Shown here piece by piece: positions 26,191-35,294 of a stretch of 64,000 nt of DNA. Positions within the stretch are counted from its first letter, which is position 1; each line of letters begins with the position of its first letter. The notes beneath the pieces were generated by a model. The model did not search any database and was not told the origin of the DNA. It saw only the letters and a list, made by a program, of their open reading frames with translations. Position numbers and translations under genes: made by a program. The stretch is from Burkholderia paludis (GTDB lineage: Bacteria > Pseudomonadota > Gammaproteobacteria > Burkholderiales > Burkholderiaceae). The DNA lies in assembly GCF_000732615.1 (NCBI RefSeq), contig NZ_JPGL01000046.1:16600-80599 (forward strand), in the 5' to 3' direction.

Positions 26191-26424
26191 CGCCGCCTCA
26201 CGCGAATGGCATGCGATGCATGCCTGCATCGGACTCGCCGTCCCGTATTGCGGGGACCCCGGGATGACAAGCTGACGCATTATAGGCGGGTTCAATGGCA
26301 TCCACAAGCAAGCGCCTATCGCCCCGCAAGCCAAGCGCGACAAGCTTTCCGGCCGTTTTTGGCGCCTATTCGACCCCGCTTTGCGCTGCTAATTTCAGAC
26401 ATAACAAAACCCCTCTTTACCGCT

Positions 26425-27390
26425 TTACCGATTCTTCGGACGACCTTTTCCGATGTCCTCGATACGCACGATCCCGTGCCCTTCGGCGGTCGTGCGCGGC
26501 ACGGCCTTCCACGCGTGGCCGTAGATCACTTCGAAGGTCAGGGCAATCGTGCCGTCCGCGCGCCGGCGCGCCTCCAGCGCGTCGCCGAGGGCCGCGCGAA
26601 AGCGCCGCGTCGCGCGCTGCGGCGCGGCCCGGTCGAACGGGTAGGCGCCCCAGCGGCGCACGTCGGCCAGCAGGGAGTCGGGGGATTTGTAGGTGACGGT
26701 CAGCACTTCCTGATCCATCACGGGAATCTCGAAGCCGCTCTCGACGAGCATGTCGCCGAGGTCGTGCATGTCGACGAAATCGATCACGCGCGCGCCGGGC
26801 GGCGCGATGCCGAGCGCCGCCTCGGCGTCCGCGCAGGCCGCGCGCAGTTCGCGCAGCGTGTCGGGGCCGAGCGTGCTGAACATCAGCAGCCCGTTCACGC
26901 GCAGCACGCGCTGCCACTCGGGCAGCACCGCATCGGGGCGCGAATGCCAGTGGAGCGCGAGATTCGACCAGATCAGGTCGAACGCGCCACCCGCGAACGG
27001 CAGCGCGGCGAAATCGGCCTGCGCGACGCGCGGGCCGCGCTGACCCAGCGCGCGGCCGAGCGAGGCCGGCAGCCAGCGGCGCCAGCTCGCCTGCTCGACC
27101 TCGCGCTGGCCGGCTCGCGCGAGCATCGCGCCGGACAGGTCGACGCCGAACACGGGCGCCTCCGGAAAGCGCGCGCGCAGCGCCGGCAGATCGTCGCCCG
27201 GGCCGCAGCCCGCGTCGAGCACCGCCGTGGGGCTCACCTTGATGTATTCGAGGCGCTCGTTCATCCGTTGCGCGATCTCGCGCGGCAGGAATGCGACCGC
27301 GTCGAAGGTGGCGGCGCGGCGATCGAAGATCCGCCGCAGGCGCCTTGCGTCATTGGCCGGACGGCCGGTTGAAGTCGAAGCTGGGGACAT
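26425..27390 (-). CDS. BioC-like SAM-dependent methyltransferase
   Basis: This 321-residue class I methyltransferase shows the SAM-binding motif VLDAGCGPGDD, the acidic loop VFGVDLSGAML and the post-II motif FDLIWSNLALHW. The sequence DARRLRRIFDRRAATFDAVAFL near the start and LLMFSTLGPDTLRELR resemble BioC, the malonyl-ACP O-methyltransferase of biotin synthesis. No bio genes flank it here, so the role is inferred. ATG 27390 is preferred over GTG 27399. It is divergent from comF, with 81 bp between the starts. Confidence 0.78.
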   Translation of the reverse strand: MSPASTSTGRPANDARRLRRIFDRRAATFDAVAFLPREIAQRMNERLEYIKVSPTAVLDAGCGPGDDLPALRARFPEAPVFGVDLSGAMLARAGQREVEQASWRRWLPASLGRALGQRGPRVAQADFAALPFAGGAFDLIWSNLALHWHSRPDAVLPEWQRVLRVNGLLMFSTLGPDTLRELRAACADAEAALGIAPPGARVIDFVDMHDLGDMLVESGFEIPVMDQEVLTVTYKSPDSLLADVRRWGAYPFDRAAPQRATRRFRAALGDALEARRRADGTIALTFEVIYGHAWKAVPRTTAEGHGIVRIEDIGKGRPKNR

Positions 27391-27471
27391 GTCGGGCACA
27401 CTGGCGAAGAGCCCGAAGTATACTCGCTCGCCCCGCCTGCTTCATTGAAGCGGGGTGTCAGGAGTGTTGCG

Positions 27472-28275
27472 ATGATCCGCCGTTCCGCTCCGCGCACGAT
27501 GCGCGTCGTTTTGTCGCAGGTTCGCGTACTGGCCGTGCGCGTCGCCGCGGTCGCGCTGCCCAATCGCTGCGCACTGTGCGGCAATTTGTCACACACCTCG
27601 ATTTGCGGTGCGTGCGACGCCGCGTACTGGAACGAGGCGCGGCTGCGCTGCGGCGTCTGCGCGTTGCCGCTGGGCGTCGGGCAGCCGCGTTCGCGCGCGC
27701 CCCGCGGCGCTCAGGCCGGCGCCGGCCGTGCGGCCGCGTACCGGTGCGACGCGTGCCGCACGGCGGCGCCGCCGTTCGACGCGACGCTCGCGCTGGCGGA
27801 TTACCGCGCGCCGCTCGACGGGCTCGCGCGCGGCCTGAAGTTTCACGGCCGGCTCGCGCTCGGCGCCGAATTCGCGGCACGGCTCGCCCGGCTGATCGAC
27901 GATACGCCCGGCGCCGGCGGCTTCGACCTGGTCGCGCCCGTGCCGCTGTCGCACCGGCGGCTGGTCGCGCGCGGCTACAACCAGGCGTGGGCGATCGCGC
28001 GTCCGCTCGCACGGCGACTCGGCGTGCGCGCGGACGCGGCGCTGCTCGCCCGCGTCGCCGACACCGCGCCGCAGTCGCGGCTCGACCGGCTCGCCCGGCG
28101 CGACAACGTGATGGCGGCATTCGCGGTGGCGGGCGGCGTCGCCGGCCGCCATGTCGCGCTCGTCGACGACGTGATGACGTCCGGCGCGACGCTCGCGGCC
28201 GCCGCGCAGGCGCTGAAGGCGGCAGGCGCCGCGCGCGTGACGAATCTGGTTGCGCTGCGCACCGCCAGGGATTAA
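27472..28275 (+). CDS. ComF-family phosphoribosyltransferase-like protein
   Basis: This 267-residue protein has an N-terminal zinc-ribbon-like region with paired cysteines (CALC, CGAC, CGVC and a later CDAC) and a C-terminal phosphoribosyltransferase domain. The PRPP-binding motif is HVALVDDVMTSGATL, and the family's RGYNQAWAIARPLARRLG is present. ComF proteins are linked to DNA uptake or recombination repair. The start ATG 27472 has AGGAG 7 nt upstream; an earlier TTG (27445) has no such support. Confidence 0.9.
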   Translation: MIRRSAPRTMRVVLSQVRVLAVRVAAVALPNRCALCGNLSHTSICGACDAAYWNEARLRCGVCALPLGVGQPRSRAPRGAQAGAGRAAAYRCDACRTAAPPFDATLALADYRAPLDGLARGLKFHGRLALGAEFAARLARLIDDTPGAGGFDLVAPVPLSHRRLVARGYNQAWAIARPLARRLGVRADAALLARVADTAPQSRLDRLARRDNVMAAFAVAGGVAGRHVALVDDVMTSGATLAAAAQALKAAGAARVTNLVALRTARD

Positions 28276-28381
28276 TTAGATAGGAGGCCGGCCGCCGGAA
28301 CGCGGCGCCGGCCGTCACGAACCGGCCGGCCGGGAACGCGCGCGCAACGCGCCGCCCCGGCCGGCCCAGCCAAACCGAAAC

Positions 28382-28852
28382 ATGTTCAACGTCGTTCTCG
28401 TCGCGCCCGAAATTCCGCCGAACACCGGCAACGTGATCCGCCTGTGCGCCAACACGGGCGCGCGCCTGCACCTGATCGAGCCGCTCGGCTTCCCGCTCGA
28501 CGACGCGCGGATGCGGCGCGCCGGCCTCGACTATCACGAGTATGCGCAGATGCGCGTGCATCGCGACTGGGACGCGTTCGTCACGGCGGAAACGCCCGAT
28601 CCCGCGCGCATGTTCGCGTTCACGACCCGCGGCTCGGGCCGCTTCCACGATCATGCGTTCCTGCCCGGCGACTGGTTCGTGTTCGGCTCGGAAACGCGCG
28701 GCCTGCCCGCCGAGCTGCTCGAGCGCTTTCCGGGCGAACAACGCGTGCGGCTGCCGATGCGGCCGGACAACCGCAGCCTGAACCTGTCGAACACGGTCGC
28801 GGTGGTCGTGTTCGAAGCCTGGCGCCAGGCCGGCTTCGAAGGCGGCGCCTGA
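28382..28852 (+). CDS. trmL: tRNA (cytidine(34)-2'-O)-methyltransferase TrmL
   Basis: This 156-residue SPOUT-family enzyme methylates the ribose of the wobble base in certain leucine tRNAs. The sequence has the TrmL pattern: VLVAPEIPPNTGNVIRLCANTG at the start, then WFVFGSETRGLP, and the knotted C-terminus RLPMRPDNRSLNLSNTVAVVVFEAWRQ. Its length is usual for TrmL. It lies 106 bp after comF on the same strand and converges with the macrodomain gene. Confidence 0.94.
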   Translation: MFNVVLVAPEIPPNTGNVIRLCANTGARLHLIEPLGFPLDDARMRRAGLDYHEYAQMRVHRDWDAFVTAETPDPARMFAFTTRGSGRFHDHAFLPGDWFVFGSETRGLPAELLERFPGEQRVRLPMRPDNRSLNLSNTVAVVVFEAWRQAGFEGGA

Positions 28853-28876
28853 CGCACGCGCCGCCCGCCGGCCGGC

Positions 28877-29401
28877 TCAGGCCCGCACGAGCCGCGCGCG
28901 ATACAGGTCGTAAATGTCGGGGGAAAAGCACGCGAACAACACGCGTGCGAGGTTCGGCGCTTGCGGCAGCATGTCGGCGACGGTGCCGACCGCGATGCCG
29001 ACGGCCTCTTCAGCCGGATAGCGGTAGATGCCGCAACTGATCGCCGGGAACGCGATCGACGTCGCCGCGACCTCCTCGGCCAGTTCGATCGCCCGCCGGT
29101 AGCACGACGCGAGCAGGTCGGCCTCGCCGCGCCCGCCGCCGTACCACACGGGCCCGACGGCATGGATCACGTAGCGCGCCGGCAGCCCGTGCCCGCGCGT
29201 GAGCTTCGCGTCGCCCGTCGCGCAGCCGCCGAGCATGCGGCATTCGGCGAGCAGGCCGGGGCCGGCCGCCCGGTGGATCGCGCCGTCGACGCCGCCGCCG
29301 CCCAGCAGCGAACCGTTCGCGGCGTTGACGATCGCGTCGACCTCGAGCGTGGTGATGTCGACGACCTGTGCGTCGAGCGTAGTGGAACCGATCTGCAGCA
29401 T
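28877..29401 (-). CDS. Macrodomain protein (O-acetyl-ADP-ribose deacetylase-like)
   Basis: This 174-residue protein is a single macrodomain. It shows VDAIVNAANGSLLGGGGVDGAIHRAAG, in which the Asn and Gly-rich loop bind ADP-ribose, HGLPARYVIHAVGPVW, and ISCGIYRYPAEEA in the second phosphate loop. MacroD-type proteins remove ADP-ribose or hydrolyse O-acetyl-ADP-ribose. ATG 29401 matches the family start; the frame continues upstream only as a shadow of gpsA. It lies 95 bp after gpsA. Confidence 0.9.
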   Translation of the reverse strand: MLQIGSTTLDAQVVDITTLEVDAIVNAANGSLLGGGGVDGAIHRAAGPGLLAECRMLGGCATGDAKLTRGHGLPARYVIHAVGPVWYGGGRGEADLLASCYRRAIELAEEVAATSIAFPAISCGIYRYPAEEAVGIAVGTVADMLPQAPNLARVLFACFSPDIYDLYRARLVRA

Positions 29402-29496
29402 GACACCCTCCCGGAGCGCCGGAGACCGTTCAAGCGTAGCGCGCTTCGACGCCGCGCGCCCGATGCGCGCGCCGCGCCCGGCGGCGCTGCCCGGCG

Positions 29497-30495
29497 CTAC
29501 TCGGCGCGCGCGTCGCGCCGCAGCAGGCCGCTGACGGCGTCGCGCGGCGCGATGCCGTCGAACAGCACGCCGCACACGGCTTCGGTGATCGGCATTTCGA
29601 TCGACTGCGCGCGCGCGATCGCCAGCACGGCTTGCGCGCAGCGCACGCCTTCGGCCACGTGACCGAGGGCGGCGAGGATGTCGTCGAGCGTGCGGCCGGC
29701 CGCCAGTTGCAGGCCGACCGTGCGGTTGCGCGACAGGTCGCCCGTCGCGGTGAGGATCAGGTCGCCGAGGCCGGTGAGGCCCGTGAAGGTTTCCGCGCGG
29801 CCGCCAAGCGCGACGCCCAGCCGCGACATTTCGGCGAGCCCGCGCGTAATCAGCGCGGCCCGCGCGTTCAGCCCGAGGCCGAGGCCGTCGGCAATGCCGG
29901 TCGCGATCGCCAGCACGTTCTTCACCGCGCCGCCGACCTCGACGCCGACCACGTCGTCGCCCGTATAGATCCGCATCGCGCCGTGATGGAACGCGGCGAG
30001 CGTGCGCTCGCGGCAGGCGGCGGACGCGCTCGCCACCGTCAGCGCGACGGGCAGCGACAGCCCGACCTCCCGCGCGAAGCTTGGCCCCGACAGCACGCCG
30101 TTGCTGTGCTGTTCGGGCAACTCGGCCGCGATCACCTGATGCGGCAGCAGATGCGTGTCGGCCTCGAAGCCCTTGCAGACCCAGACGACGTGCGCGGGCA
30201 CGCAGCCCGCGTCGCGCATCGCGCGACACAGCGTGCGCAGCCCGGCCACGGGCGCGGCGATCACGCACAGCGCATCGTCCGCGGCGCCATGCGCGAGCGC
30301 GGCGCCGAGATCGGCGTCGTAGCGCAGCGCGTCGGGCAGCGCGATGCCGTCCAGATAGCGGGAATTCTCGTGCCGGGCCTGCAGCCCGGCGATGAGCGCG
30401 GCGTCGCGCGCCCACAGAAGCGTATCGTGCCGCGCGGCCAGATGGCCCGCGAGCGCGGTGCCCCAGGCACCGGCGCCGAGAACGGCTACTTTCAT
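29497..30495 (-). CDS. gpsA: Glycerol-3-phosphate dehydrogenase [NAD(P)+]
   Basis: This 332-residue enzyme reduces dihydroxyacetone phosphate to sn-glycerol-3-phosphate for phospholipid synthesis. The NAD(P)-binding motif AVLGAGAWGTALAGHLA starts at residue 4. The conserved GGAVKNVLAIATGIADGLG and the catalytic Lys region are intact, and GRNRTVG-type RNRTVGLQLA is present. ATG 30495 is used, as GTG 30504 would add three residues. It lies 25 bp after secB, an arrangement common in proteobacteria. Confidence 0.95.
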   Translation of the reverse strand: MKVAVLGAGAWGTALAGHLAARHDTLLWARDAALIAGLQARHENSRYLDGIALPDALRYDADLGAALAHGAADDALCVIAAPVAGLRTLCRAMRDAGCVPAHVVWVCKGFEADTHLLPHQVIAAELPEQHSNGVLSGPSFAREVGLSLPVALTVASASAACRERTLAAFHHGAMRIYTGDDVVGVEVGGAVKNVLAIATGIADGLGLGLNARAALITRGLAEMSRLGVALGGRAETFTGLTGLGDLILTATGDLSRNRTVGLQLAAGRTLDDILAALGHVAEGVRCAQAVLAIARAQSIEMPITEAVCGVLFDGIAPRDAVSGLLRRDARAE

Positions 30496-30520
30496 ACCCA
30501 GCACCGGTCCGCGTTCAACG

Positions 30521-31003
30521 TCAGTTCAGCGTCGTGCCGTTCGGCGCGCCGGCGGCGGCGCCAGCCTGCTGCTGAAGCTGCGCGAGACGCTGCTCGTAGA
30601 GCGCCTGGAAGTTGATTTCCGCCAGATGGATCGGCGGGAAGCCCGCGCGCGTGATCGCATCGGCGATGTTCGAACGCAGGTACGGGAACAGGATCGTCGG
30701 GCAGGCGATGCCGACCAGCGGGTCGAGCTGTTCGTCCGGAATGTTGCGGATGTCGAAAATGCCGGCCTGCTTCGCTTCGATCAGGAACGCGACCTTGTCC
30801 TTCACCTTCGCGGTGACGGTACCCGACACGACGACTTCGAACACGCTTTCCGCGAGGCGGTCGGCCTTGACGTCGACTTCGACTTCAACCGACGGCATGT
30901 CCTGCTCGAGGAAGATCGCCGGCGAATTCGGCTGCTCGAGCGACATATCCTTCAGGTAGACGCGCTGGATGTTGAAGAACGGTTGGTTTTCGACGTCGGA
31001 CAT
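30521..31003 (-). CDS. secB: Protein-export chaperone SecB
   Basis: This 160-residue chaperone keeps preproteins unfolded and hands them to SecA. It has the family's FFNIQRVYLKDMSLEQPNSP start, VFEVVVSGTVTAKVKDKVAFLIEAKQAGIF, and the conserved CPTILFPYLRSNIADAITRAGFPP with IHLAEINF. The C-terminal tail is short and Ala-rich. It follows grxC by 107 bp and precedes gpsA. Confidence 0.97.
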   Translation of the reverse strand: MSDVENQPFFNIQRVYLKDMSLEQPNSPAIFLEQDMPSVEVEVDVKADRLAESVFEVVVSGTVTAKVKDKVAFLIEAKQAGIFDIRNIPDEQLDPLVGIACPTILFPYLRSNIADAITRAGFPPIHLAEINFQALYEQRLAQLQQQAGAAAGAPNGTTLN

Positions 31004-31110
31004 GGTGTTTCCCTAAAAATGGTGACGGAGCGGCCCGGCTTCTCGCCGGCCGCCACGGATGAATCCTGCGCGCTCAAGCCGCGGCGCGGCCGGCGGCCAT
31101 TCTGCCCTAA

Positions 31111-31371
31111 TCAGGCCGCTTGCAGAAGCGGTACGAGGCCGCCTTCGCGGTCGAGCTTCGACAGATCGTCGTAACCGCCGACGTGCGTGTCGCCGATATA
31201 GATCTGCGGCACCGTGCGGCGCCCCGTGCGCGTCATCATTTCCTCGCGGCGGGTCGGATCGCGGTCGATCAGCACCTTTTCGATCTGCTCGACGCCGCGC
31301 AGCTTCAGCAGGCGCTCGGCCTGAATGCAATACGGGCACACCTGCGTGCTGTACATGACAACCTTGTTCAC
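31111..31371 (-). CDS. grxC: Glutaredoxin 3 (GrxC)
   Basis: This 86-residue dithiol glutaredoxin has the active site CPYC in VVMYSTQVCPYCIQAERLL, the cis-Pro loop RRTVPQIYIGD and the GSH-binding HVGGYDDL. It reduces disulfides with glutathione, whose synthetic genes lie about 7 kb away. The GTG start at 31371 overlaps the rhodanese stop in GTGA (31368-31371), indicating translational coupling; ATG 31356 is a shorter alternative. Confidence 0.95.
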   Translation of the reverse strand: MNKVVMYSTQVCPYCIQAERLLKLRGVEQIEKVLIDRDPTRREEMMTRTGRRTVPQIYIGDTHVGGYDDLSKLDREGGLVPLLQAA

Positions 31372-31790
31372 TTCGCCACTCCTTGTTTGACGACCGGCAT
31401 CCCGGCCTGCTGCCATGCGGCCACGCCGCCCTCGAGCACGTGCACCTCGGCGTAGCCCGCCGCCTCGACCTCGCGCGCCGCCTTCTGCGACTGCTGGCCG
31501 TTCTGGCACACGAGCAGCACGGGCGTGCTCTTGTTCTTCGCGACCTGCGCGATCTTCGCGCCGATCTCGCCCGCCGCGACCTGACGCGCCGACGGCAGGT
31601 GGCCGGCGGCGAAATCGGACGCGGCGCGCACGTCGATCACGACCGCGTTGCGGCGGTTGATGAGTTGCGTGGCCTCCGCGGCCGACAGGCCACCACGGCC
31701 GCGGCGCAGCGCGGGCCAGGCTAGCAGGCCGCCGGATACCACCAGGATCGCGATGAGGGCCAGGTTCGTGTAATCGGTAAAGAACGTCAC
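31368..31790 (-). CDS. Membrane-anchored rhodanese-like protein
   Basis: This 140-residue protein has one N-terminal membrane helix (LALIAILVVSGGLLAWPAL) and a single rhodanese domain, with active-site Cys in VLLVCQNGQQSQ and the GHLPSARQVAAGEI and VLEGGVAAWQQAGMPV motifs. It may carry sulfane sulfur. GTG 31790 is chosen since the family starts at FFTDYTNLAL; upstream codons are open but overlap an AT-rich promoter region. It shares a GTGA overlap with grxC. Confidence 0.88.
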   Translation of the reverse strand: MTFFTDYTNLALIAILVVSGGLLAWPALRRGRGGLSAAEATQLINRRNAVVIDVRAASDFAAGHLPSARQVAAGEIGAKIAQVAKNKSTPVLLVCQNGQQSQKAAREVEAAGYAEVHVLEGGVAAWQQAGMPVVKQGVAK

Positions 31791-31839
31791 GGAATTCCGC
31801 CGGAAAAAGAGAAATCGGATAAGGACAATCCCGCCATTA

Positions 31840-31845
31840 TAAAAT
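31840..31845 (+). promoter_or_regulatory. Probable -10 element of gpmA
   Basis: TAAAAT lies in an AT-rich stretch (31836-31847) 80 bp before gpmA. The same stretch reads TATAAT on the minus strand and may also serve the rhodanese-grxC transcript. No clear -35 box is seen. Confidence 0.4.
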
Positions 31846-31924
31846 AACCGTCTTGCGCGATGGCGGGCCCGGGTCGGGTCCCGCGCGACGCGCACCGCTT
31901 CCTTCACTACCGACCGCAAGATCC

Positions 31925-32671
31925 ATGTACAAACTCGTTCTCATCCGCCACGGCGAATCGACGTGGAACAAGGAAAACCGCTTCACCGGCTGGGTCGACG
32001 TCGACCTGACCGAGCAGGGCCGCAACGAGGCCTACCAGGCCGGCGAATTGCTCAAGGAGGCCGGCTACACGTTCGACATCGCGTACACGTCGGTGCTCAA
32101 GCGCGCGATCCGCACGCTGTGGCACGTGCAGGACCGGATGGATCTCATGTACCTGCCGGTCGTCCACTCGTGGCGCCTGAACGAGCGTCACTACGGTGCG
32201 CTGTCGGGCCTGAACAAGGCGGAAACGGCCGCGAAGTTCGGCGACGACCAGGTGCTCGTCTGGCGCCGCAGCTACGACACGCCGCCGCCCGCGCTCGAGC
32301 CGACCGACGAGCGCGCGCCGTTCAACGACCCGCGCTACGCAAAGGTGCCGCGCGAGCAGCTGCCGCTCACCGAGTGCCTGAAGGACACCGTCGCGCGCGT
32401 GCTGCCGCTGTGGAACGAGTCGATCGCCCCGGCGGTCCGCGCCGGCAAGCAGGTGCTGATCGCCGCGCACGGCAACTCGCTGCGCGCGCTGATCAAGTAC
32501 CTCGACGGCATCTCCGACGACGCTATCGTCGGGCTGAACATCCCGAACGGCGTGCCGCTCGTGTATGAGCTCGACGAGAACCTGAAGCCGATCAAGCACT
32601 ATTACCTCGGCGACCAGGAAGCGATCGCGCAGGCGCAGGCCGCCGTCGCGAAACAGGGCAAGGCGGGCTGA
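31925..32671 (+). CDS. gpmA: 2,3-bisphosphoglycerate-dependent phosphoglycerate mutase
   Basis: This 248-residue enzyme interconverts 3- and 2-phosphoglycerate. The catalytic RHGES motif is at residues 8-12 (LVLIRHGESTWN), with FTGWVDVDLTEQG, ERHYGALSGLNK and the second His in IAAHGNSLRALIKYL. The length is that of the cofactor-dependent type. ATG 31925 begins directly at the conserved MYKLVLIRHG. It is divergent from the rhodanese gene. Confidence 0.97.
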   Translation: MYKLVLIRHGESTWNKENRFTGWVDVDLTEQGRNEAYQAGELLKEAGYTFDIAYTSVLKRAIRTLWHVQDRMDLMYLPVVHSWRLNERHYGALSGLNKAETAAKFGDDQVLVWRRSYDTPPPALEPTDERAPFNDPRYAKVPREQLPLTECLKDTVARVLPLWNESIAPAVRAGKQVLIAAHGNSLRALIKYLDGISDDAIVGLNIPNGVPLVYELDENLKPIKHYYLGDQEAIAQAQAAVAKQGKAG

Positions 32672-32829
32672 CGCCGCCAGGGCCGGGCGGGCCGCGCGAA
32701 CCTTCGCGGCCCCGCCACTGTCGAATCCGCTTTCGAACCCGCTGCGTGTCCGGCGGTGCCCCGCCCCGCCGGCTCCGGGCCCCGTTCGACGCTTTTCGCG
32801 CCGTTCCACTGAGTCATCGGACGAACAGT

Positions 32830-32835
32830 TATACT
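32830..32835 (+). promoter_or_regulatory. Probable -10 element of ctpA
   Basis: TATACT at 32830-32835 lies 53 bp before the ctpA start in an otherwise GC-rich gap, with GAGTCA about 17 bp upstream as a poor -35. It supports a separate promoter after gpmA. Confidence 0.4.
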
Positions 32836-32888
32836 TGTCCGCTACATCCCCGCTACCGCCACGCGCTTCCCGACCGCACCAGATCTCT

Positions 32889-34436
32889 ATGCGAATGAAA
32901 TTGAAGAACATCGGCCTGATTGCCGCGGGCCTCGCCACGGGCGTATTCGCCACGCTGCAGGTTTCCGCGTCGGCCGAGCAGACCGCCACCGCGCCGCTCC
33001 CCCTCGACCAGCTCCGCCTGTTCGCGGAAGTGTTCGGCCAGATCAAGCGCGAGTACGTCGAACCGGTCGACGACAAGAAGCTGCTGACGGCCGCGATCAA
33101 GGGCATGGTGTCGAGCCTCGACCCGCACTCGTCGTTCCTCGACAAGACCGACTATGACGAGCTGCAGGAACAGACGAAGGGCCGCTTCGCGGGTCTCGGC
33201 ATCGAGATCTCGCAGGAAGACGGCCTCGTCAAGGTGATCTCGCCGATCGAAGATACCCCCGCGTTCCGCGCCGGCATCCGGCCGGGCGACCTGATCACGC
33301 GCATCAACGACAAGCCGGTGCGCGGCATGACGCTCGACAAGGCCGTGAAGCAGATGCGCGGCGAGCCGGGCACCAAGGTCACGCTGACGATCTTCCGCAA
33401 GAGCGACGACCGCACGTTCCCGGTCACCGTCACGCGCGCGATCATCAAGGTCCAGAGCGTGAAGATGAAGATCCTCGATCCGGGCTATGCGTACATCCGG
33501 ATCACGAGCTTCCAGGAGCGCACGACGCCCGATCTCGCGCAGAAGCTGCAGGACATCGCGCGCCAGCAGCCGAACCTGAAGGGCCTGGTCCTCGACCTGC
33601 GCAACAACGGCGGCGGCCTGCTGCAGAGCGCAGTCGGCGTGGCCGGCGCGTTCCTGCCGCCCGACTCCGTCGTGGTGTCGACCAACGGCCAGATCGCCGA
33701 TTCGAAGCAGGTCTACCGCGATACGTACGACAATTACCGCCTGCCGTCCTTCGACGGCGATCCGCTGAAGAACCTGCCGCCGGTCTTCAAGACGGTGCCG
33801 ATGATCGTGCTGACGAACGCCTATTCGGCGTCCGCGTCGGAAATCGTCGCCGGCGCGCTGCAGGATTCGAAGCGCGCGCAGATCATGGGCAAGACGACGT
33901 TCGGCAAGGGTTCGGTGCAGACGGTCCGCCCGATGACGGCCGACACCGCGCTGCGCCTGACCACCGCGTACTACTACACGCCGAGCGGCCGTTCGATCCA
34001 GAACAAGGGCATCACGCCGGACGTGCCGGTCGATCAGTACGCGGACGGCGATCCGGACGACGTGCTCGTGACGCGCGAGGTCGACTACTCGAACCACCTC
34101 GCGAACACGCAGGATCCGAACGAGAAGAAGGAACAGGAAGATCGCGAGCAGCGCCGGATGGATCAGCTGCGCATTCTCGAAGAGCAGAACGACAAGAAGA
34201 CGCCGGAGCAGCGCCAGAAGGATCGCGATCGCAAGCCGATCGAGTTCGGCAGCGCCGACGACTTCATGATGCAGCAGGCGCTCAACAAGCTCGAAGGCAA
34301 ACCGGTGCAGGAATCGAAGTCGCTGCTCGCCGAGAGCGCGACGAAGAGCCCGGCCAAGGCTGCCGCGGTGCCGAAGGCGTCGGGCGCCGGCGCGAAGCCG
34401 GCGGCCGCACCGAAGCCCGCGTCGGCACCGCAGTAA
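32889..34436 (+). CDS. ctpA: S41-family C-terminal processing protease
   Basis: This 515-residue periplasmic protease has an N-terminal signal or anchor helix (KLKNIGLIAAGLATGVFATLQVSASA), an activation segment, a PDZ domain (about residues 95-170, GLGIEISQEDGLVKVISPIEDTPA) and an S41 catalytic core. The Ser nucleophile lies in TNAYSASASEIVAGALQD and the Lys in GKTTFGKGSVQT. The C-terminal 150 residues are charged, then Ala/Pro/Lys-rich, with KAAAVPKASGAGAKPAAAPKPA, unlike the catalytic core. Such proteases trim C-termini and cell-wall hydrolases. It is followed by a strong terminator. Confidence 0.93.
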   Translation: MRMKLKNIGLIAAGLATGVFATLQVSASAEQTATAPLPLDQLRLFAEVFGQIKREYVEPVDDKKLLTAAIKGMVSSLDPHSSFLDKTDYDELQEQTKGRFAGLGIEISQEDGLVKVISPIEDTPAFRAGIRPGDLITRINDKPVRGMTLDKAVKQMRGEPGTKVTLTIFRKSDDRTFPVTVTRAIIKVQSVKMKILDPGYAYIRITSFQERTTPDLAQKLQDIARQQPNLKGLVLDLRNNGGGLLQSAVGVAGAFLPPDSVVVSTNGQIADSKQVYRDTYDNYRLPSFDGDPLKNLPPVFKTVPMIVLTNAYSASASEIVAGALQDSKRAQIMGKTTFGKGSVQTVRPMTADTALRLTTAYYYTPSGRSIQNKGITPDVPVDQYADGDPDDVLVTREVDYSNHLANTQDPNEKKEQEDREQRRMDQLRILEEQNDKKTPEQRQKDRDRKPIEFGSADDFMMQQALNKLEGKPVQESKSLLAESATKSPAKAAAVPKASGAGAKPAAAPKPASAPQ

Positions 34437-34453
34437 GCGCCGGCCGGCATCCG

Positions 34454-34490
34454 ACGGGCCATCGCGGGAAGACCGCGATGGCCCGTTTTT
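34454..34490 (+). terminator. Rho-independent terminator after ctpA
   Basis: ACGGGCCATCGCGG (34454-34467) pairs with CCGCGATGGCCCGT (34473-34486) around GAAGA and is followed by five T (34486-34490). It ends the gpmA-ctpA region just before the moeB-type promoter. Confidence 0.92.
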
Positions 34491-34500
34491 CATGCGCGCC

Positions 34501-34506
34501 TAAAAT
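34501..34506 (+). promoter_or_regulatory. Probable -10 element of the MoeB/ThiF-like gene
   Basis: TAAAAT at 34501-34506, within TAAAATAACG, lies 36 bp before ATG 34542, immediately after the ctpA terminator. Similar TAAAATAACC elements precede gpmA and the TlpA-like gene. Confidence 0.4.
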
Positions 34507-34541
34507 AACGACACGTCCGCCCGCCTCGCCCACGACTCCCC

Positions 34542-35294
34542 ATGAACGACGATCAACTCCTTCGCTACTCCCGTCACATCCTCGTCGAGGAAATCGGCAT
34601 CGAGGCGCAGCAACGCTTTCTCGACGCGAATGCGATCGTCGTCGGCGCGGGCGGCCTCGGCTCGCCCGCCGCGATGTACCTCGCGGCATCGGGCGTCGGC
34701 GCGATCACGCTCGTCGACGCCGATACGGTCGACCTCACGAACCTGCAGCGGCAGATCCTGCATGCGACCGCATCGGTCGGCCGCAGCAAGGTCGAATCGG
34801 GGCGCGACGCGCTCGCGCAGCTGAACCCGGAAGTGAAGGTGGACGCGGTCGCGCAACGCGTCGACGATGCATGGCTCGACGCGCACGTGCCGCGCGCAAC
34901 CGTCGTGCTCGACTGCACCGACAACTTCGCGACGCGCCACGCGATCAACCGCGCATGCGTCGCGCACGGCGTGCCGCTCGTGTCGGGCGCCGCGCTGCGT
35001 TTCGACGGCCAGATCAGCACGTTCGATTTCCGCGATCCGGCCGCGCCCTGCTACGCCTGCGTATTCCCGGAGGACCAGCCGTTCGAGGAAGTCGCGTGCG
35101 CGACGATGGGCGTGTTCGCGCCGACGGTCGGGATCATCGGCACGATGCAGGCGGCCGAAGCGCTGCGCGTGATCGGCGGGATCGGCAAGACGCTCAGCGG
35201 GCGGCTGATGATGCTCGATTCGCTGCGGATGGAATGGACGACGATGAAGATCGCGCGCCAGGCCGACTGCCCCGTGTGCGGGGGCCGGCACTGA
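34542..35294 (+). CDS. HesA/MoeB/ThiF-family adenylyltransferase
   Basis: This 250-residue E1-like enzyme activates the C-terminal glycine of a sulfur-carrier protein such as MoaD or ThiS by adenylation. The ATP-binding motif AIVVGAGGLGSPAAMYLAASG starts near residue 30. The Arg finger region is DLTNLQRQILH, the catalytic Asp lies in LDCTDNFATRH, and zinc-binding cysteines are in APCYACVFP and CPVCGG. It has no rhodanese extension. No moa or thi genes flank it, so the partner is not known. It converges on ptsI. Confidence 0.92.
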   Translation: MNDDQLLRYSRHILVEEIGIEAQQRFLDANAIVVGAGGLGSPAAMYLAASGVGAITLVDADTVDLTNLQRQILHATASVGRSKVESGRDALAQLNPEVKVDAVAQRVDDAWLDAHVPRATVVLDCTDNFATRHAINRACVAHGVPLVSGAALRFDGQISTFDFRDPAAPCYACVFPEDQPFEEVACATMGVFAPTVGIIGTMQAAEALRVIGGIGKTLSGRLMMLDSLRMEWTTMKIARQADCPVCGGRH